In this document: positions 35,429 to 46,179 of the stretch, piece by piece
Numbering within the stretch: position 1 is the stretch's first letter
Layout: every line of letters begins with the position of its first letter
Source: Bradysia coprophila
Taxonomy: Eukaryota > Arthropoda > Insecta > Diptera > Sciaridae
Length of the DNA stretch: 64,000 nucleotides
Direction: 5' to 3'
Assembly (NCBI RefSeq): GCF_014529535.1
Contig: NW_023503584.1
Coordinates: 410,190-474,189 of the forward strand
Notes under the pieces: model-generated
Databases searched by the model: none
What the model was told of the DNA's origin: nothing
What the model saw: the letters and a program-made list of their open reading frames with translations, nothing else
Made by a program: the position numbers and the translations under genes

Positions 35429-37228
35429 GGCAACTTATCCGGAACCAAATCGGAACCGACCTACAGCTTTTTTTAATTTTTGGCGAAAGACAACCGAAAC
35501 TACGAAACAAATTACTGCAAGCCTACTAGTCGGATGATCGAGTTAAGCTGTGTTAAGTTCAACAACCGGTTGACATAGTGATCGAGATTCTCATTTAATT
35601 TTAACTTCTGTAATGAGTATTATCACGACAGAGACATAGTAAAGTAAAAAACAGCCTGGTTAACGTTACGCTGCCGTGGTAGAATAGTTTTTAAATAATG
35701 TCTCGCTTACGGAGTCATTCAAGGTCTCCACAAACTTTATTAAAGCAGATGAATGAATGGATATAAAGTTTAATGTTTGTTTGTTGGTAGGAGCCCAGAT
35801 GGAAAGTCCTAAAGACTTGAAACTTGGCATGCTAATGAGTAATGAGAAAAAAGTTAGGACGAACACGCGATAATTTTTTTTTCTGTTTTCGACGTCCTGA
35901 GTTGAGTAAACTTTTAAACGCTTGTTAGATCGAAAGTTTTGCTGTCACTGTCTGGGGAAGGGATCAGCGGAAACAACTGATGATGGGTAAATCACGCTAT
36001 CTTCGACCACCACTGCATCCTAAGGTAGAAAGAACTCTGTCGTCTTTATTAAAATAACTTTTAATGTGAACCATTAGTGGATATGGAAGAACAAAAGTCC
36101 AGTTTGTTTCCCTTCTTTTATTGTCTTTCATTATATTTTAGCAATTCATCTATAAGCACTTCAGCTGGGGGTATTTTTAGTGATCCCAAACGTCCTGTAT
36201 AATGCAATGTTTGATCTACTCATGATATTCAATCAACGATTGAAAGAAATGTCTGTTTTTATACCCATTAGTACAAAAGATGAGATACAAAGCTCGAAGT
36301 GATGTTACAAATCTATTACATCCTCAGCTTAAAATGGTCACCGAGAACATGAACTAACCTTTTTAAGATAGTCATAGAGTCTATCACATGGACGACGATA
36401 ATAAAAGCAGGAGCTAGTGGTACTATAATAACCGAATGATGAAATTATGAAAGTAGTGTGCTACAAGCGTTAACATTCTAAGAAAAGAGCAAGGTAAATA
36501 TATGGGCGTAGGTAATGACATTCAGGCGCGCGGCCTAGCACAATAGTTCGTTGCCACTGACATCTTTTTTTAAAATGGTTGACTAAGATTTACTTGTGTT
36601 TCATAAAATGTTGTGCCTATCACAAAACAGATGGTCCAGGTTTCGAAGCAATTTTGTTATTTTAAAGACAGGGAGAGATGGCGTTTATAGCAAACTTTCG
36701 TGCCACTGCACATCTGATTCGGTTGTATACGGCATTACCTCCTCACTATATTTACCTTGGAAAAGATACGGTAAAAATAGAGTTGTCAATTTCACAAAGC
36801 TAGCCTCAAAAGATGTTTCGTTCATAGAGCCGCCCCTTGAAATGTATGAAAATTTGTGTGGCGTCTCACCATCCAATCCTTTTTTTGTTCGATTTGAGGT
36901 TAGCTTTGTGAAATTGACAACTTATTTGACAGCTCAAACGACATTGACAATGATCTATTATTGGAAAAACTTTTCACAGGAAACAGTTGTCTATTTGACA
37001 CCTGTCATTAGAAGCACTCTTGCTTGAATTGCGTTTGTCTTAAAGGAGGGAGTTCTTAAAAAAGTTCACTAGACCAATGTTTTATATAATCAGAAATGTC
37101 CCCACCTTTATCCATACCCTTTACTATGCGTTTCGACGTTCTGACCCAAATCTTAATTGATCCTTTTAACGAATCATTTGATGTGCATACATTCGTTGTC
37201 TGTGTCTGCAATTTTCGTTGATGTATTA
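35429..37228. other. gene-free block between protease copies
   Basis: No gene recognised. It contains a terminal fragment of the AAAACCAGGCAG MITE (35655-35690, CCTGGTTAACGTTACGCTG) and an inverted repeat at 36779-36931. A 143-codon open frame at 36596-37027 runs through that inverted repeat and shows no domain, so it is not called as a gene. Confidence 0.5.
36779..36931. mobile_element. short TIR element
   Basis: GAGTTGTCAATTTCACAAAG at the left pairs with CTTTGTGAAATTGACAACTT at the right, and the pairing continues for about 30 bp (CTAGCCTCAAA/TTTGAGGTTAG). The loop is about 90 bp. Confidence 0.7.
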
Positions 37229-37563
37229 TATACGGAAAAAACGGAAAATGTCAATGTACGTTTGAGTCGATCACGTTTTACGTGTGGGTCGCAAATGCTA
37301 CGTCTCGTACGTAGTATGTACATCGAAGTCGTGAAATTTTACGTCTAAATCGTACAATAAACGACTGAGTGAACCATTGGTTTTGTACATTGTAGTTGAG
37401 TGAGGATAAAACCAATGGTTCACTCAGCCGTTTATTGTACGATATAGACGTAGAATTTTACGACTTTGATGTACATACTACGTACGAGACGTAGCATTTG
37501 CGACCCACACGTAAAACGTGATCGACTCAAACGTACATCGACATTTTGTGTTTTTTCCGTGTA
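37229..37563. repeat. near-perfect 335-bp palindrome
   Basis: Arms of about 156 bp (about 37229-37384 and 37408-37563) are some 95 percent identical as inverted repeats around a 23-bp loop. The arms contain TACGTTTGAGTCGATCACGT and GTCGCAAATGCTACGTCTCG in mirror positions. It lies about 260 bp upstream of the copy B start codon. It could be a MITE or a remnant of the duplication event. Confidence 0.9.
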
Positions 37564-37826
37564 CCGTGTTCATATGTATCAACTACACAACCTACTCTAC
37601 TACTACTACTATATTCGCTCTCAATTTTTGACTTTCTCTCCGTCAGCTGATCGTTCCGCTTGTTATTCGATTATTTCGTTCTCTTTACGAAACATTCTTC
37701 GTTTATCTATTGCTCTGTTGTTATTGTGTGGTGTGGTGATAATCTTAATTTAGTCAAGAAAGACATTTTTCACTCATCGTCGGGTCAATCAACAACTTCA
37801 CATTCGATTAGTTTCAGTCGATCAAA

Positions 37827-40585
37827 ATGCGTTTGAAATTTTGCTTGAACTGTGTCATTCTATTATCGGTCATCCACACATCGTTCGGATGGCGTCAATT
37901 CTGGAAAGGGCGCCGTACCGGCGGCAATCTAGGAGGTGCATTTGGTCATAATGGGCTAAGTGCTGAGATTGGAAATCTACCACCGGAAGAGTGGTTCGAA
38001 CAATTGTTAGACCATTTCAATCCGACAAATACGGCGACGTGGAAACAGCGTTTCTACACGAATAATGAGTACTATCAGCCGGGAGGACCAGTCTTTTTGA
38101 TGATTGGCGGCGAAGGAGCAGCAACAGCTGACTGGATGGTAAAGGGAGCGTGGGTACGGTATGCTAAGGAGCACAAAGCACTCTGTTTTCAACTGGAGCA
38201 TCGGTTTTATGGAAAGAGTCATCCGACAGAGTGAGTCAATCCGATGTATGTACCAGTGGTTGCGGTGATTCATTCATTACATTTTTCAGAGATTTGTCAA
38301 CCGAAAATCTTGTGTACTTGTCATCCGAACAGGCATTGGCCGACCTTGCCTATTTCATCATAGCCATGAATGAGAAATTCAACTTGAATCGTGATACGAA
38401 ATGGATAGCATTCGGTGGATCGTATCCAGGATCGTTGGCTGCCTGGCTTCGCTTGAAATATCCGTACCTAGTTCATGGTTCCATCAGTTCCAGTGGACCT
38501 CTTCTAGCTAAAGCTGATTTTAAAGGTGAAAAATCGTAGAGGCGTATCGTCGTTTTAGGGTGGGGCTTACTTTAGTGTTTCTCCGTTGCAGAATATTTTG
38601 AGGTTGTCAAGGATTCACTGGGTAGTTATTCTGGCGATTGTGTAACGGCTGTTCAAAAATCCATACAACAGGTGGAAATTCTTCTCAAGCATAGAGTTGG
38701 AATGATCGGTCTTAATGACAAGTTCAAGTGAGTCAACAGATCATGTCCATTACCAACGCTACAACGGAACTTTAAACTACGATTTGAACATCCTTTTTTA
38801 GACTATGCGATCCAGTCGAAAATTCAATTGAAAATCCATTGGACATTTCCAATTTGTTTGAGTCGTTGGCTGGTAATTTCGCCGGAGTGGTTCAATACAG
38901 TGACGATAACAGGAGTACGAAAACTAAACCCATGGACATTAATGACGTAAGCAATTTCTCTTCTGTCGAGGAACTCTGAAATTAACAGTAAAATTACTAG
39001 GTCTGTCGAATAATGGTCAATTCAACCATTGGTACCCCAGTTGATCGTCTAGCCGAAGTTAACAGTCTTCTATTGATCCAATCAAAGGAGAAGTGCTTGG
39101 ACTACAAATACGATAAAATGCTCGATGAAATGAGGAATACATCGTGGGAAGCAACTGTTGCAGAAGGTGGTAGACAATGGACGTATCAAACGTGCACCGA
39201 ATTCGGATTTTATCAAACTTCCGACGATAAAAACTTGGTGTTTGGCGATCGATTTCCGGTAGAGTTTTTCGTTCGGCAATGCGTGGACTTTTTCGGGAAA
39301 CAGTAAGAAATGAAGGAATTTTCCCGTTGTGATAACCAACTAAAATTCTCGGCTTTTTAGATTCGACGACAAGTTCCTCGAAAAGGCAATATTTCGATCC
39401 AACGCAAATTACGGAGCTCTTGATCCAGAAACGACAAATGTAATCTACGTTCATGGGTCGATCGATCCATGGCACGCGTTGGGATTGACGAAAGCTGTTA
39501 ACGATCAAATGCCAGCCATTTACATTGAAGGTGAGTTTGGGGATTTTTAGAGATTTTAATCTTGTTTTACCGCTGGCAATTGGAGTTTCTTAGTGATTGG
39601 AGTTATAAGTAGCTCGATCTTTAATGTTGACAATTTGTGTCAATTTATCTGAAAATGTGTTTCTCGACTGTAGGTCTCAAAAAATAACCATCAAAAGAGA
39701 ATCTAGAATAGAAAACGAGAAATAGCTCCATCGGTCACGCGGTCACGCTAACTCTTACTCCGTACGTAGCGACCCGTACATCTTGTTCAGACCTCGTTTC
39801 AGATTTTCTAAAAAGGGAATAACGGTTCCGGGTACAGGCTCGTTGGTTCAGAAGTATGAAAAATCTAGGTTTCGATTTAAAAAAATAATTTTAGCTTCCA
39901 TGGTATTCAGCATCACTGTCCTTGTGTTCTACACCGAGACATAAACTTTATGATCGAAATGAGTCCTCCTTTCTAATGCCTGATTTCCACTTACCAAAAA
40001 AGCACTCCGTCTGAGAGGCAAAATTGTTTTTTTTTTTAATTTTTGCTTTGTTTACTTGATAGCTTGTTCTCTCGCGGCTCTCTCGGTTGCTAGGAATCTC
40101 GCGCCGCGAGATTCCTTAACACCGCTCTCTCACGGAGCACTTTTTGTTGAGTGTAAAACAATACTTAAGTAAAGAAGCTCATTTTCGGGCAACGGTGATG
40201 TCAATAGACATTAGTGACATGAGTTAGCATATCCCAGACTACAATCTGGGTTTAAAACTCAGTCTCTTGAAACGTTCCCACTCGCTTTAACGACTTCGAA
40301 ATATAGCTGGCTCACTCGCACTGGGAGGGGAAATACAATTGTTTACCTCTTTTTATTCCTGTTGTTGACCGACTAATTGGAACATGAAAAATATTTAAAG
40401 TTGCAAACACAGAAATTTTGCCAGTGGAATTTAGAAGCTGGGTACAGTGATAAAAAATCTTTCTGATCGTTTCAGGTACTGCACACTGTGCTAATATGTA
40501 CGAACCAGCTGACAACGATCTACCGCAATTGAAGGCTGCTCGAGTAGAGATTAATAAATTTATCAAAAATTTGATTCAATCATAA
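37827..40585 (+). CDS. PRSS16-like S28 serine protease, copy B (500 aa)
   Basis: Seven exons in the same phases as copy A: 37827-38230, 38290-38525, 38592-38727, 38802-38946, 39001-39302, 39361-39530, 40476-40585. There is a signal peptide ([20 protein letters not shown]) and the triad is Ser179 in FGGSYPG, Asp443 in [11 protein letters not shown] and His468 in GTAHCANMY. Relative to copy A, exon 1 is two codons longer and differs in the Gly-rich segment after RRTGG; exons 4 and 5 are two and one codons shorter; the rest is highly similar. Intron 6 is about 945 bp against about 243 bp in copy A and contains an inserted TIR element. Both copies look functional, so the pair may have divided expression or substrate range. 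An AATAAA lies near 40617. Confidence 0.9.
39996..40150. mobile_element. TIR element inserted in intron 6 of copy B
   Basis: CAAAAAAGCACTCCGTCTGAG at the left pairs with CTCACGGAGCACTTTTTG at the right. Inside is GCTAGGAATCTCGCGC and its inverted partner, a word shared with elements at 55289-55400 and 63134-63247. It is absent from copy A, so the insertion came after the duplication or was lost from A. Confidence 0.65.
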
Positions 40586-40632
40586 GAATGTAAAGTTGAT
40601 ATGCCAAATTGAGAGAAATAAATTTTCCGAGA

Positions 40633-40707
40633 TTATTTCGACAAACTTCCTTTTATCTGATCCCCAGTCTTGTTGATGGTCATTTCGATTTCGATGGGTT
40701 TTTCGAT
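40633..40707 (-). pseudogene. duplicated 3' tail of the small convergent gene
   Basis: On minus, the last ~25 codons (IEKPIEIEMTINKTGDQIKG...) match the end of the 78-residue gene at 35192-35266. Similarity stops at 40707 on this side and 35266 on the other, which marks the right edge of the duplicated block. The frame stays open further upstream, but into unrelated sequence. Confidence 0.75.
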
Positions 40708-40798
40708 CTGCAGAATCTTTTGTGGTACTTTTGCCCCACGAATTTTGTCTTGATGAATTAAACAATCAACCACTTCAGTGAACTTTTCATCGTAATTC

Positions 40799-41117
40799 GG
40801 TTCCAAACAAATTTTTTTTTTTTTTTCTTCGATGCAGAACATTATTATAAGATACTTTGCTTCGTATTATATGCCAAAAAAATGTTTACTTTTTTTTATA
40901 GACCATTTTGAAAACCCAAAAAATAACGAAAAAAACGAATTGACGAAACGAAATACACTCCGGAGTGTATTCCGATTCGAATTTTCATGATTTTTTGCGT
41001 GTTCAAAGTGTTCTATAAAAAAAATTAAACATTTTTTTGGCATATAATACGATGCAAAGTATCTTATAATAATGTTCTGCACCGAAGAAAAATAAAAAAA
41101 ATATTTGTTTGGAACCT
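40799..41117. repeat. 319-bp palindromic element
   Basis: The two halves mirror each other around TACACTCCGGAGTGTA (near 40960). The outer ends are GGTTCCAAACAAAT and ATTTGTTTGGAACC, and GATACTTTGCTTCGTATTAT pairs with ATAATACGATGCAAAGTATC. It lies about 90 bp from the right edge of the protease duplication. It is probably a MITE. TAATT occurs near both ends but is not cleanly placed as a target-site duplication. Confidence 0.85.
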
Positions 41118-42278
41118 AATTAAAACGTAATTAGTTTGCGAGTGTATTGAATGAGAACATGGCAAATTCAAAATAAATTAAGACCTTTTACTGCCTTTAT
41201 GGAAGGCAGACCAGACTATACGAGTCCTACTAATCGGCTGAATGAATACTTTACTATCCGCAGGTCGACCTCAGACTGATCCATTACCCAAAATGATCAT
41301 TCCAAGCAAAATTCGACATTAAACAGTTGTACTTGACTGCAGAAATAACTTGTTCTTGACATATCATGGCGACTCAAGCACAAATAAGGTCAAGGTAAGT
41401 AGTTCGCGTGATGATCAGACCATTTTATTTAATCAGTTCAATAACTTTGTAATACAAAGGAAAATTTAAAAACAATTCGCGCTCTACATTCCTTGCTTTT
41501 TGGTAATGAGTTTGGTATGTCTACTGTACATACATAGGCAATACTCTCTCTAGCAAACAAACTATTAGTTTGTCAAAAGTTATCGGAACCCACACTTCTT
41601 TAGTTCAGTTAGTTTAGTTCAGCAGCCGTTCCAAAGAGGTCTAGGGATTCAGGCTATGATTTCCTTAATGGTGGAGTTTGTTTATGTTATTCGTCAAAGA
41701 GAGAAATTTGATACGAAGGCGGAGCTTACTCTCCGTATCAACGAGTAGTGTGATGCACATCGAACGATCAACTCGTTCGGCTTTATATCGCGTATTTTCG
41801 GTTTCGTTTTTATTCTCATTCTTCTTCCATACATTCAAGTTCAACCTTGAACGGTGTGTTTTATTTGGTTCTGTTGTTTGTGTATTTCATGGTGTGATGG
41901 GTGTAAAATTGTGTGCATCACAGGATTGAAACCACTCAATCACAGTATATGTGTGAATTCGTATACCGAGAGAATAATTTTTGCATACGTATGTATGTTT
42001 CGTCGAGACGAAGTCGAGTGATTGAGTGGTTTCAATCCAAGTGATGCAAATAACTATTGTTTGCTAGAGAGAGTATTGACATATGTAGGCTTTTACGGTT
42101 TTTGACAACTCTTGACATTTTGATATTCAAAACAAAAACACGATTTTAAACCAAAGATTTTCATATTTTCTAAGGCATTGCGGGAGAAGTCCAATAACTA
42201 TTTTAAGTCAAATTCCGGCTGTTCAACGGCTCTATACTAGTTAAATGTTAGTATAAATTGATCAAAATTTCCGTTATT
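41118..42278. other. gene-free block upstream of PUSL1
   Basis: No gene recognised apart from a large TIR element (41526-42090). The 190 bp just before the PUSL1 ATG presumably hold its promoter; no distinct motif was identified. Confidence 0.5.
41526..42090. mobile_element. TIR element, about 565 bp
   Basis: Inverted ends TACATAGGCAATACTCTCTC / GAGAGAGTATTGACATATGTA extend through TAGCAAACAA/TTGTTTGCTA. An inner pair, CATCACAGGATTGAAACCAC and GTGGTTTCAATCCAAGTGATG, forms a second stem (about 41917-42045). No transposase was found, so it is non-autonomous. Confidence 0.75.
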
Positions 42279-43809
42279 ATGTCTTACCGGTATTTGTTGC
42301 ACATAGGTTATATCGGAACGAATTTCAGGTTAGTTCAAAATTGCAAATTCAAATATTGGTGAAGGAAGGGACAGTCCCGGGTTGGGAACGAATGCTTAAT
42401 ACTGAATTATGTTCAGTCTTCCAAGAGATTTTTTTTTTTCAATCATGTTGTTGAGTCTGTACCTGTTCCTTTCTTAGTGATATTGTATAATCCACCGCTA
42501 CTGTGCTCACTCATTGGAGTGCTAGTTTTGAAAATGTATTTTATGAAACTGTCCATTCAATTCCTTTCTATACTACCGATACTACCAGAATAACTATTTG
42601 TTAAAGCTTCATAGATCATAGGATATAGGCGTCGTGCTCACATACCAGTTTGGATAGAAAATCCGATATTGACTAAGTGAAACCAACCAGGCGCTACAAA
42701 TTATGTCCCATGAACCTAACGTCTTCAAACTCTTTTGTTACAGAGGCATAGCCAAAAATCAAGTCGCCGGCAATAGCGAAATAAAGTCAAGTGTTCAAGG
42801 TGCGATTGAAGCTGGCCTAACTTTATTACGTCCCCTTAATAACCCGAATTTAGTGATATCAAGTCGGTAAGTGACTGTAACATCCTATCCAGTGCCATCG
42901 GCCGACACCAATTTCTTATCTGACATCTTTACAGTACCGATGCCGGCGTTCACGCTCTGAATTCTACTGTACACGTCGACCTGCACAGCAGGTCTGGAAA
43001 TCCATTTACAGAATCGTGGATTACGTTTGTGTTGAACAAATGTTTTGATCGACAAAATCAACAGATTCGTGTGAACAAAACGGAAATCGTCCCCGACACC
43101 TTCCACGCACGATTCTCGGCAAAACGGCGAACTTATTTGTATCGTCTGGCTGTAGCAAAACGGACGGTCGCATCGGATGAGAAAGTCAATTCGTTTGTGC
43201 CTATCGACGAAATTGATCGTTGCTATTTCGTCCAGGATCCCAAATTTGATACGAATTTGGCGCACAGAGCAGCTGAACTGATTAAAGGGACACACGACTT
43301 CCGGACGTTCATGGGAGTAACGCCACAAAATCGAGTAAGTTGTGTCGTTCACTTAGTCATCCCGAACCACTTACCGAATGAAATCTTTCTCCGCTTTCGT
43401 CAAGGTCCATTCATTTAGAACCGTTCGCTACATTGAGTCAATCGACATAGAACCCGGAGAATCCACTGGTAATATCTACACTAAATCACTGGCAGACGAG
43501 ACTTACAATTACGTCAACATTCGAGTAACTGGCCGGTCATTTTTGAATCGACAAGTCCGACGAATAGTTGCAGTTATTTTAGGCGTGGCACAGAAGCATG
43601 TCACCACTCGCGAAGTATATGAAATGCTAACAATTCCATCGAAACATAATTGGCCCTCGAGACTTGAATGTGCACCGGCTCATGGACTGTATCTGTGCCA
43701 AGTACACTACGACGATAAAGATAAAGAATTTCCAGTCAGTGAGTCGAATCGTGCAATCGATCAAATCGATTCCGAATCCCAACAGTGTAGAAATGAGCTT
43801 CCTCACTGA
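42279..43809 (+). CDS. PUSL1: tRNA pseudouridine synthase-like 1 (325 aa)
   Basis: Four exons: 42279-42328, 42744-42866, 42935-43334, 43405-43809. The last acceptor is CAAG, weaker than the others. The product begins MSYRYLLHIGYIGTNFRG, the TruA-type start. Catalytic Asp60 sits in SSRTDAGVHAL, followed by FHARFSAKRRTYLYRL and later VNIRVTGRSFLNRQVRRIV, all TruA/PUSL1 motifs. The family turns uridine into pseudouridine in tRNA, and vertebrate PUSL1 is reported to be mitochondrial. The length is normal for the family. The stop codon lies 14 bases after the ATG of the next gene, and no AATAAA separates them, so PUSL1 and the phosphatase are probably on one transcript. Confidence 0.9.
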
Positions 43810-44366
43810 GTTAACAAAGAAAAAGGGCCAACTGAAGCGAACTGTTACTATAATCACCCGTCCGGATGGCTCGAAAGTGAGCGACGATGGAACAACACAA
43901 ACGGAGATTGATTCGAAGAACAATTACGGTTTCGTCGTGGATACAGCACCGGATAAAATCCCCGCCTGCATTTTGGACGATTTTCTTTACCTGGGCTCAC
44001 AGGATTCCGTTGACCCCGAGACCATTGAAAACTATAAAATCACCCACGTACTAAGCGTGGGCATACCGCTGCCCGATGGTAGCTTTAACGCAATTACATC
44101 AAAGTACGTACCAGCGTTGGATTTACCCGAAACGGTTTTGACGGAAATTCTGTCGACCAGCAACCGATTCATTGGAGCGGCGAAAGAACAGAACGGCAAG
44201 ATTGGTGCACTGTAATGCTGGAGTTTCGAGATCTGCAAGTGTTGTTATTGGCTATTTGATCATGGCTTGTGGTTTTAGTTTCGATGAGGCTTACGATTTG
44301 GTGAAATTGAAACGAAGTTGTGTTAGACCGAACGATGGATTTTTGAAACAATTAAAGAAATTGTGA
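43793..44366 (+). CDS. DUSP19-like dual-specificity phosphatase, frame-shifted
   Basis: The frame MSFLTELTKKKGQLKRTVTI starts inside the last codons of PUSL1 (17-base overlap, different frame). It continues through ILDDFLYLGSQDSVD, ITHVLSVGI and LDLPET to KEQNGK near 44208. The catalytic block LVHCNAGVSRSASVVIGYL (HCX5R; Cys near residue 141) and the end VRPNDGFLKQLKKL follow in another frame. The shift equals one extra or two missing bases between codons for NGK and LVHCNAG, with no room for an intron. A sequence error or a recent lesion are both possible, since everything else looks conserved. DUSP19 (SKRP1) dephosphorylates or scaffolds kinases in the JNK pathway; that role here is inferred from family only. 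Confidence 0.75.
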
Positions 44367-44784
44367 AATTTCGTTGCCATAGTTCAAGAGTCGTTTTCAT
44401 TTACGAAATGTGAAGCACTGAGAGGTAGGATCTTGGACCCACACTTCAAACTGGTAATTCGGACGGAATTACCATTTCAATATTTTGCACGGTCAGTGTT
44501 ATGCAGGAGGTACTAAGAGATAGATACGCGCATCTCCATTGGCGCTACCTTCCAAATGCTTTCCCGTGACTGACATAAAATGCAAGTACAAAACCGCTCT
44601 GAATGCTACGGATCGGATTGATAGAATTAGCACACTTTGTCTTAGGAATCAAAATCATTTTCATTCGGATTTCCGGCTACAAGAATTTTCCAGGTCAAAT
44701 TACTTGGAAATTTTCCCTTTCACATCTTCGGCTCTTTCCCGGATTTTTGTTTGTATCTCCGCCGTGGTTTTGTCAATTAAGTTG

Positions 44785-45330
44785 TCAGCTGAAATACGCG
44801 AGAACAATTGTAGGAAGACTCAAAGCACCAAGTTTGACTATAATAACAGGCATACCGGTTTTCTTCGTCGATTTCGACAATTCATTAATCGTCTTTGTCG
44901 CATCCTCCTTAGCATTATCAACAAAACGTCGACTGGTTATTGCATTTGCTTCCCGAATAGCATCCCAATTCTCCACTAAACGTTTTTTAGCTTTGTTCTT
45001 TGTCTGTGCTAATTCATCAACTGGTGAAGAAACATTGTCATCTCGATTCACATTCGTTGCCGCAGCACTCTTCCGGTTTTCGTCTTTCGGTGTCCTCTTC
45101 TTTCTTAGGCCAGCCGATTCCCAGTTGTCTAAAACCATATTTTTCGTCTTGTTCCATGCGCTACCGAACCAGCTGAGCAGCAATCGATCGGCTGCTTGAG
45201 TTGATGGATTTGGCAGTGGTGTTGGTATTTGAGACGGGACATAAATTGCAGGAATTTGGTTAATGCTTCGAGCCACTCTATACTTGGGGTTTAGAGCGAT
45301 CATTTTTTGAGCAAAGCTTAACGAATTCAT
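44785..45330 (-). CDS. unrecognised 181-residue protein with C-terminal hydrophobic segment
   Basis: A single open frame, convergent with the phosphatase gene. The N-terminus (MNSLSFAQKMIALNPKYRVA) is basic and amphipathic and may target mitochondria. The middle is polar and charged, with two Trp-containing helical segments (LSWFGSAWNKTKN, LVENWDAIREAN). The last ~20 residues (MPVIIVKLGALSLPTIVLAY) are hydrophobic and could be a tail anchor. I do not recognise the family. A further exon beyond the stop is possible but none was found. Length, composition and lack of frame breaks favour a real gene. Confidence 0.5.
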   Translation of the reverse strand: MNSLSFAQKMIALNPKYRVARSINQIPAIYVPSQIPTPLPNPSTQAADRLLLSWFGSAWNKTKNMVLDNWESAGLRKKRTPKDENRKSAAATNVNRDDNVSSPVDELAQTKNKAKKRLVENWDAIREANAITSRRFVDNAKEDATKTINELSKSTKKTGMPVIIVKLGALSLPTIVLAYFS

Positions 45331-46143
45331 TGGCTTGAATTATCGAAAAGATGACCAGAATTTTGAACGTGCCGACTGTTCCGTGAACACACAAATTTGT
45401 AACTTAAAACTAACAGCGGAATACTAGATTGATGCTTGACATTCTTTGTTAACATACTATCAGAAAGGGCTAGCCCGAAGTCTAGGCTATACAAGCAGTA
45501 TCGAAACATTGTAATTAACACACTATTTTCGTCTTGACAATTGTTATAGACAGCAACGACAAAAACAAAGAATGACAAACGGCTTCATTGGTAAGGAAAA
45601 TGATGTTAAAACAATTGAAGTAATAGATTTTATATCACCAAAGCAGCTCTCTAGCTGCCTTGGTATCACACATCATCTGGCGATACTTTAATCGAAAGAC
45701 GTAAACAGCTGCCCAATGTTGAACAGCTTTTAGATCTTTGAGGCCGTTTCGGTGCTTCCTGTCTCGCAAAGATGTATGAAACCTTAGAATAATGTATGGC
45801 ATGTCACGCTCTGTCGGTAAATGTTCTGATAAGTTGTGGAGATGGTAAGGAATTTCCCATTTTCAGACTGAGTGACTCTGACTCATCAATGTTTCTTATA
45901 TTTTCGAACAGTAACAGGTCCACTCCTTCCTTTCGGAGTCAGTCAATATTGAGTTGTCATTTGTCGATGCGACCTAACTGATTCGTGAGCTCATACACCC
46001 TCACTTTTCGATGCTTCCGCAGAATTATGGACAAGACAACTAGCTCTGTAGAACTGCAAGAACAAGAGGAATCCTTGGTATTTACTTAGGACTCGCACAA
46101 CTTTTGCAAGATTGGAAAATCCGTTTTTATTGCCACCAACCGT
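45331..46143. other. gene-free gap between the 181-residue gene and NOM1
   Basis: Presumably the promoter of the minus-strand gene at 44785-45330 and intergenic sequence. A hairpin CCAAAGCAGCT...AGCTGCCTTGG lies at about 45638-45662. Nothing else recognised. Confidence 0.4.
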
Positions 46144-46149
46144 TTTTAT
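46144..46149 (-). terminator. AATAAA polyadenylation signal of NOM1
   Basis: TTTATT on plus is AATAAA on minus (GTGAAATAAAAACGG), about 30 bases past the NOM1 stop codon at 46180-46182. Confidence 0.7.
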
Positions 46150-46179
46150 TTCACAGTCCTCGTCTTCGCTAATACAAAA

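Noticed and set aside
36596-37027. 143-codon plus-strand frame between the protease copies
   Set aside because: It runs through an inverted repeat (36779-36931), shows no domain and has no splice or start support.
40970-40985. TACACTCCGGAGTGTA-type perfect palindrome as a transcription-factor site
   Set aside because: It is the symmetry centre of a 319-bp palindromic element, which explains it better.
44539-45199. Two plus-strand frames of 146 and 198 codons
   Set aside because: They overlap, in antisense, the more gene-like 181-residue minus frame, and they lack domain or splice support.
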